Under the pieces are notes generated by a model. It saw only the letters and a program-made list of their open reading frames with translations, made no database searches and had not been told where the DNA came from. A DNA stretch of 64,000 nt from Brevibacterium sp. ZH18 (lineage in GTDB: Bacteria; Actinomycetota; Actinomycetes; Actinomycetales; Brevibacteriaceae). The DNA lies in contig NZ_JALDSX010000006.1 in the NCBI RefSeq assembly GCF_022748595.1, positions 61,867 to 125,866 on the forward strand. Reading direction: 5' to 3'. Below are positions 58,467-64,000 of the stretch, one piece after another (positions within the stretch are counted from its first letter, which is position 1; each line of letters opens with the position of its first letter). Both the position numbers and the translations under genes were made by a program.

Positions 58467-60023
58467 ATGGTCGTCGTCCTCTACATCATCGGGATCCTGC
58501 TGTTCCTCGTCGGGATCTCGATCTCGATCGGCCTGCACGAGCTCGGTCACCTGACCCCGGCGAAGAAGTTCGGCGTCAAGGTCACCCACTACATGGTCGG
58601 CTTCGGCCCTACGATCTTCTCCTTCCGTCGCGGCGAAACTGAGTACGGCATCAAGGCCCTGCCCTTGGGCGGGTTCATTGCGATGCCGGGCATGTACCCG
58701 CCGGTCGAAGCGACGAAGCGCAGACTCGGCGAGCCGGCGACTGCCGCCTCCGGCTACAGGGCTGGGAGCGATCAGGCGAACTCGGCCCAGCAGCACCTCG
58801 GCGAGGTCGACCCGATTACGGGCACCGCCGTCCCGAACGACGCCGGAATCCATTCGGAGCTGCCGCACGGCCAACCGGAGTCCGAGCTGCGCCGTCCGCG
58901 AAGTCAGCGTCGTGGGCGGCAGCGACGTGGGCGCCTGTTCGAGAACACGATGGCCGATGCCAGGGACTTCTCGAACCAGGAGATCGAGCCGGGGGAGGAG
59001 CACCGGACGTTCTACGCCCTGAGCGTGCCCAAACGCCTCGTCGTGATGTTCTCCGGTCCGCTGGTCAACCTGGTGCTCGGGATCATCATCATGGCGATCT
59101 CACTGCTGGGCATCGGCATCACGACCCCGACGACGACTGTGCAGACCGTCGTCGAATGCGCGGTCCCCGCCTCGGAGGCGGCTCAGCGCCCTGCCGATGA
59201 GAAGAACTCGTGCCAATCCGATGACCCGCTCACCCCTGCGTGGGAGGCCGGCATCAAGCCTGGCGACGAGATCACCTCCGTCGCCGGTGTCACCACCGAC
59301 AGCTGGGACGAACTCTCGGCCGTCATCAGGCAGCACGCCGGTGAGCGCGTCGAGGTCGGCTACATCCGCGACGGCAAGGCCCAGACCGTGACCGTGCCGA
59401 TCATCGCGCACGAACGGCCGCAGCTCGACGCAAGCGGTAAGCCGCTGACCAAAGCCGACGGCACGCCGCAGACCGTGACCGAGGGATTCTTCGGCGTCGG
59501 CCCCGTCCAGGAACGCCAGCCGCTGCCGATCGGCGAATTCCCCGGAGCAGTCTGGGACCAGGTCAGCGGAGTGTTCCACGCCATCGTGACACTGCCGGTC
59601 AAACTCGTCGACATCGCCGAGGTGGCCACCGGGTCGAAGTCGCGCGACGCCGAGGGCCTTGTGGGCATGGTCGGAGTCGGACGCATCGCCGGCGAGATCG
59701 TCTCCACCGACAAGATCGAGGTCCTCGACAAGGCGCAGCTCGGCCTGGGGATGCTGGGTTCGCTCAACATCTTCCTGTTCGCGTTCAACATGATCCCGCT
59801 GCTGCCACTCGACGGCGGGCACATCGCAGTCGGCCTCTACGAGGGCGCGAGGCGGCAGATCAATAGGATCCGCGGACGCGGCCTGATCGGATCCTTCGAC
59901 ACGGCCAAACTCCTGCCGCTGACATACGTCGTTATCGGGCTCATGCTGTGCATGACCGCGCTGCTCGTCTACGTCGACCTCGTCAAACCGATCACGCTCG
60001 ACGCGATCTTCAACTCCGGGTAG
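58467..60023 (+). CDS. rseP: Site-2 metalloprotease (RseP/Rip1 family)
   Basis: 518 residues from the ATG at 58467. An intramembrane zinc protease that clips anti-sigma or signal fragments. The N-terminal helix contains IGLHELGHLTPAKKFGVKVT (HExxH) and the last helix pair has FAFNMIPLLPLDGGHIAVGL (the LDG zinc motif). A PDZ domain lies in between (GIKPGDEITSVAGVTTDSWD). Between HExxH and the PDZ there is an added low-complexity stretch of about 60 residues (around 95-165), longer than in Rip1. It is co-translated with dxr. ispG normally follows; here a serine hydrolase intervenes. Confidence 0.93.
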   Translation: MVVVLYIIGILLFLVGISISIGLHELGHLTPAKKFGVKVTHYMVGFGPTIFSFRRGETEYGIKALPLGGFIAMPGMYPPVEATKRRLGEPATAASGYRAGSDQANSAQQHLGEVDPITGTAVPNDAGIHSELPHGQPESELRRPRSQRRGRQRRGRLFENTMADARDFSNQEIEPGEEHRTFYALSVPKRLVVMFSGPLVNLVLGIIIMAISLLGIGITTPTTTVQTVVECAVPASEAAQRPADEKNSCQSDDPLTPAWEAGIKPGDEITSVAGVTTDSWDELSAVIRQHAGERVEVGYIRDGKAQTVTVPIIAHERPQLDASGKPLTKADGTPQTVTEGFFGVGPVQERQPLPIGEFPGAVWDQVSGVFHAIVTLPVKLVDIAEVATGSKSRDAEGLVGMVGVGRIAGEIVSTDKIEVLDKAQLGLGMLGSLNIFLFAFNMIPLLPLDGGHIAVGLYEGARRQINRIRGRGLIGSFDTAKLLPLTYVVIGLMLCMTALLVYVDLVKPITLDAIFNSG

Positions 60024-60096
60024 ACGCAGGGCAGAGCCGGGTAGGCGGACCCAGCGGCCGCCTGCTCACGCTCACGCTCACCCCATTCAGCTGCGT

Positions 60097-61500
60097 TCAG
60101 CTGCTGAGGGTGATCGTCTGCACCGCGCCGAGGTGGTCCAAGCTGACCGTGATCGTTGCCGACGATCCCACCTGAGTCGACTCATCTCCCGACACCGTCA
60201 CGGTGCCGCGCAAGGGTGTCACCATCTCGACGTCGTCGAGCGTGAATGCCTGCGACAGATCGCGATCGTCGCGCCAGGCGGCGAAGCGCTCACGGCGTTC
60301 GTCTCGTGGTTCGTCGAGGTCCATGTTCATGGCGAAGATCTCATCGGCGCGTGTCTCGTCGAAGTCCACGACGAGGTTCGCCGCGTGCAGGACGGCTTCG
60401 GCCTGGGCCGGCTGGGCCGGAAAGTACGGCACCGGCACCGAGGTGGCTGTCCGTTCCACACGTGCGCCAGGTGTGCCCGCCGCGGCCGTCCACCCGGCGT
60501 CGACGACATCCCTGACCACGCGTTCGGCGGGATAGTACGTCGTATTGCCGAGCACGACGATGCTCAGATCGAGGTCCGGGAACCAGCGCATGTGCGAGCC
60601 GTAGCCTGGGTAGCCGCCCGAATGGCAGACGACTCGTCCGAGGCGGGAGTCGAGTCGATGCTGCAGCCCGAATCCGTAGGAGACGGTCTCCACATGGTGT
60701 TCGCTGCGCGCCACCTCGACGAGGCGATGAGGCTGCTGGTTGTCGGAGAGAATGCGCGACCAGGAATCGGCGTGGTCGGTGCTGAGTCGATCGAGGGCGT
60801 CGAGATGGGCGTCCATCCAAGTGCGGATGTCGCTGACAGTCGAGATGGCTCCGCCGATGGGAGAGAAGACGCCGGGACCGGTGAGCTCCGCGGCATGGCC
60901 GCGGCCATGGCGGTCGAGGCGGATGGCTGGAGCCAGATCAGGGAAGTCCGCATGGTCGAACCCGGTGCTGCTGAGCCCGAACGGGTGCAGGATTTCGGTG
61001 GTCACGGTGTCGATGAAGGGTTCTCCGGTGACGGATTCGGCGACGAGCCCGAGCAGGGCGTAGCCGAGGTTCGAGTATTCGAATCCCGTATCGGCCGGCG
61101 CGATCGGTGTGGCTCCGCGGTTCAGATAGGCCATGAGCTCGGCACTCGTCATCGCCTCCATCCGGTCCGCCCACGGATCGTCCTTCGTAAACCCTGTGCC
61201 CATGGTCAGTGCCTGCCGGCACGTGCGATCGGCGATGCTCGTGCCTACCAGGCCGGGCACAAGCTGGTGCAGCGGCATGTCGAGGTCGAGGCCCTTGGCG
61301 GCGAGCGATCCGATCGCAGCGGCAGTGAACGACTTCGTCATCGAAGCGATCCGATACGGGACGTCGGCGTTCGACGTGAGCCCGGGGCCGCCTCGGCGGA
61401 AGACGCCCCATGCCAGCGACCCGCCCTGCGCGCTCAGCGCGTCTCCGGCGGATTCGAGTTCCCGGGTGATGACCTCGATGTCAGGGCATGTGAATGCCAT
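60097..61500 (-). CDS. Serine hydrolase of the beta-lactamase/penicillin-binding-protein-like family
   Basis: 467 residues from the ATG at 61500 (AGAGGAGACCG upstream). The class C beta-lactamase/D-aminopeptidase-like fold is shown by SMTKSF near residue 55 (the SxxK nucleophile), EYSNLGYALLG near residue 135 (YxN) and HSGGYPGYGSH near residue 305 (in place of KTG). No signal peptide is evident. The C-terminal ~100 residues are a separate domain. Substrate unknown: members cleave D-amino peptides, esters or lactams. It interrupts the rseP-ispG order on the opposite strand. Confidence 0.88.
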   Translation of the reverse strand: MAFTCPDIEVITRELESAGDALSAQGGSLAWGVFRRGGPGLTSNADVPYRIASMTKSFTAAAIGSLAAKGLDLDMPLHQLVPGLVGTSIADRTCRQALTMGTGFTKDDPWADRMEAMTSAELMAYLNRGATPIAPADTGFEYSNLGYALLGLVAESVTGEPFIDTVTTEILHPFGLSSTGFDHADFPDLAPAIRLDRHGRGHAAELTGPGVFSPIGGAISTVSDIRTWMDAHLDALDRLSTDHADSWSRILSDNQQPHRLVEVARSEHHVETVSYGFGLQHRLDSRLGRVVCHSGGYPGYGSHMRWFPDLDLSIVVLGNTTYYPAERVVRDVVDAGWTAAAGTPGARVERTATSVPVPYFPAQPAQAEAVLHAANLVVDFDETRADEIFAMNMDLDEPRDERRERFAAWRDDRDLSQAFTLDDVEMVTPLRGTVTVSGDESTQVGSSATITVSLDHLGAVQTITLSS

Positions 61501-61643
61501 TCGGTCTCCTCTGCTCACGGATCGCTGCTCTCATCGGGCTGACGCCCGCCGCCGTGTGGCGGACGCTCTCCACACTATAGGGATTCGTCCAGGTCGTGAG
61601 CGATCACACCGGCTTCGGCGGTCCGCGACACAGTTTGAAGTCC

Positions 61644-61649
61644 TACAAT
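61644..61649 (+). promoter_or_regulatory. -10 candidate for ispG
   Basis: TACAAT lies 76 bp upstream of the chosen ispG start in a comparatively A/T-rich patch. No good -35 hexamer is seen 17 bp before it. Confidence 0.35.
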
Positions 61650-61724
61650 GTGAATGACTTGAACAATCAGGCCGGTCAACGGCCGCGATGGCTGGTCAAC
61701 AGTCAGAATGAAGGGATCGTCTTC

Positions 61725-62873
<1,149 letters not shown>

Positions 62874-62968
62874 GTCCCGACAGACAACCGATGGCCGGCG
62901 TCCAACGCCGACCGATACCGCGAAAGTGCTCCAGTGCGTGACAGATTCCCGAGGCAGGAGGCTCCCAC

Positions 62969-63847
62969 ATGTTGAGAGTCGCCCCTTTGGGGCATCAGCA
63001 CACGGACTGGCTGCAGAGTCTGCTGGCGCTCAATCCCTGTGAGAACGTCTACCTGCTGTCGCTGCTCGAGATCACGGGCACGGCTCGGCTGGGATCTCCG
63101 GCGGGGTCGCTGCTCGGCGTCTTCGACGGAGACCGACCGGTCGCTGCCTACTGGACGGGCGGCAACATCATCCCTGTGGCGGCGACGCCCGGGACGAACC
63201 AGGCACTGGCCGACAAGCTCAACTCCGACGGTCGCTACTCGTGCTCTCTCATCGGCAGCCGGAACGTCATCCTCGATCTCCAGAGCCGACTGAACTGGGG
63301 ACGCCCGCGCGGGATCCGGGAGCGACAGCCGCTGCTGGCGATCAGTTCCGACCCGCTCATCGAGCCTGATGAGGCCGTCAGCCTGGCGACGCTCGAGCAG
63401 TTGCCTGCTGTCTTCGCCGCGAGCGTGGACATGTTCACCAAGGAAGTCGGCTTCTCTCCGATCGAGTCCGGCGAATCCGGCTATCTCTCCCGTGTGCGCA
63501 GTATCGTCCGCGGCGGGAACTGCTTTGCGCGGATCTCGGACACCCTTCCCCGCGGCGGTGCGGTGCCGCAGTGGCCTGCGACGAACCAGCCGGAACAGGT
63601 GCTGTTCAAAGCAGACATCGGCATCAGAGCACCGCGCATCGTGCAGGTCCAGGGCGTCTGGGTCCATCCGGAGGTGCGTCAGCAGGGGCTGGGTGCCGCC
63701 GGAATGGCCGCAGTCATCGCCCAGACGCGGGCGGCCGGTCATCCGACCGTCAGCCTCTACGCCAACGACTACAACGAAACTGCGCTGCGAATGTACCAGC
63801 GCGTCGGATTCGAGCAGGTCGGCACGTTCTCCACAGTCATGTACTGA
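62969..63847 (+). CDS. DUF4081 plus GNAT acetyltransferase
   Basis: 292 residues; GGCAGGAGG precedes the ATG at 62969. Residues ~1-120 form the DUF4081 domain (NVYLLSLLEITG at the start). The C-terminal GNAT domain (about 170-292) has VQVQGVWVHPEVRQQGLGAA (acetyl-CoA loop) and SLYANDYNETALRMYQRVGF (the C-terminal beta-alpha). This pair of domains is found next to ispG in many actinobacteria, but no substrate is known. The stop is followed by a long 19-bp tandem repeat. Confidence 0.92.
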   Translation: MLRVAPLGHQHTDWLQSLLALNPCENVYLLSLLEITGTARLGSPAGSLLGVFDGDRPVAAYWTGGNIIPVAATPGTNQALADKLNSDGRYSCSLIGSRNVILDLQSRLNWGRPRGIRERQPLLAISSDPLIEPDEAVSLATLEQLPAVFAASVDMFTKEVGFSPIESGESGYLSRVRSIVRGGNCFARISDTLPRGGAVPQWPATNQPEQVLFKADIGIRAPRIVQVQGVWVHPEVRQQGLGAAGMAAVIAQTRAAGHPTVSLYANDYNETALRMYQRVGFEQVGTFSTVMY

Positions 63848-63901
63848 CCCTCATCCACCCGGCCCTTGTCGGCGGCCCGCAGTCGTCTGGCGTCCGGCGT
63901 C

Positions 63902-64000
63902 CATCGAGAGCCGACCTCGCCGTCGAGAGCCGACCCCAGCGTCGAGAGCCGACCTCAGCGTCGACCTCGCCGTCGAGAGCCGACTCGAGCGTCGAGAGCA
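63902..64000. repeat. 19-bp tandem repeat downstream of the GNAT gene, continuing past the window
   Basis: Units of CGTCGAGAGCCGACCTCAG and variants occupy 63902-64000: four full units, one 12-bp partial unit and one cut by the window end. The unit contains GTCG...CGAC, a short inverted repeat. Confidence 0.9.

Overview
The window is 64 kb of GC-rich chromosome from an actinobacterium (Actinomycetota, order Micrococcales). Evidence includes the actinobacterial order smc-ftsY-amt-ffh-rpsP-KH-rimM-trmD-rplS-lepB-rnhB-DUF2469-YraN-comM-dprA-xerC-M23-rpsB-tsf-pyrH-frr-cdsA-rlmN, followed by dxr-rseP-ispG-GNAT, frequent GTG/TTG starts, an IclR regulator divergent from leuCD, and a long-form bL32. 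The overall style and the osmolyte transporters suggest Brevibacterium or a close relative; the genus is recalled, not tested. Almost everything is chromosomal core. I see no rRNA, prophage, transposase, CRISPR array or defence island.

Layout. 1-2.7 kb: a sodium:solute symporter broken by an 8-bp repeat, a DeoR regulator and an IclR regulator. 2.8-10 kb: leucine biosynthesis (leuC, leuD), then murA, plsC, gpsA, a PEBP protein and ddl. 10-16.4 kb: a DUF3515-like lipoprotein, thiL, a DAK2/FakA-like protein, recG, rsmD and a small membrane protein. 16.4-20.5 kb: an ectoine-type ABC importer (ehuB-C-D-A order, minus strand) with a divergent GntR regulator, lying between rsmD and coaD. 20.5-24.7 kb: coaD, an MFS transporter, yceD, rpmF, rnc, mutM. 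24.8-27 kb: a BCCT osmolyte transporter and tRNA-Asn. 27-36.7 kb: smc, an orphan membrane protein, ftsY, amt, ffh, rpsP, khpA. 36.9-45.8 kb: rimM, trmD, rplS, two lepB genes, rnhB, DUF2469, YraN, comM, dprA, xerC. 45.9-53.6 kb: a secreted M23-M15 peptidase, rpsB, tsf, pyrH, frr, cdsA, rlmN. 53.7-64 kb: a DivIVA-repeat protein, an AMP-binding-like remnant, a PrmC-related methyltransferase, an acyl-CoA dehydrogenase, dxr, rseP, a serine hydrolase, ispG and a DUF4081/GNAT protein.

The genes serve translation and protein export (SRP with its receptor, two signal peptidases, ribosomal proteins, EF-Ts, RRF, rRNA/tRNA methyltransferases), envelope synthesis (murA, ddl, cdsA, plsC, dxr, ispG, site-2 protease), DNA maintenance (smc, recG, mutM, xerC, dprA, rnhB), and osmolyte and ammonium uptake.

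The most unusual signals are not genes. First, many genes carry a private short tandem repeat (9-25 bp unit) at, across or just after the stop codon, each with a different sequence. Second, the genes after two ribosomal protein genes (rnc after rpmF, lepB after rplS) each contain a terminator-like hairpin within their first ~21 codons; the one in rnc is a perfect 30-bp palindrome and a plausible RNase III target. Third, an 8-bp repeat in the symporter gene has three copies, and removing one restores the frame exactly.
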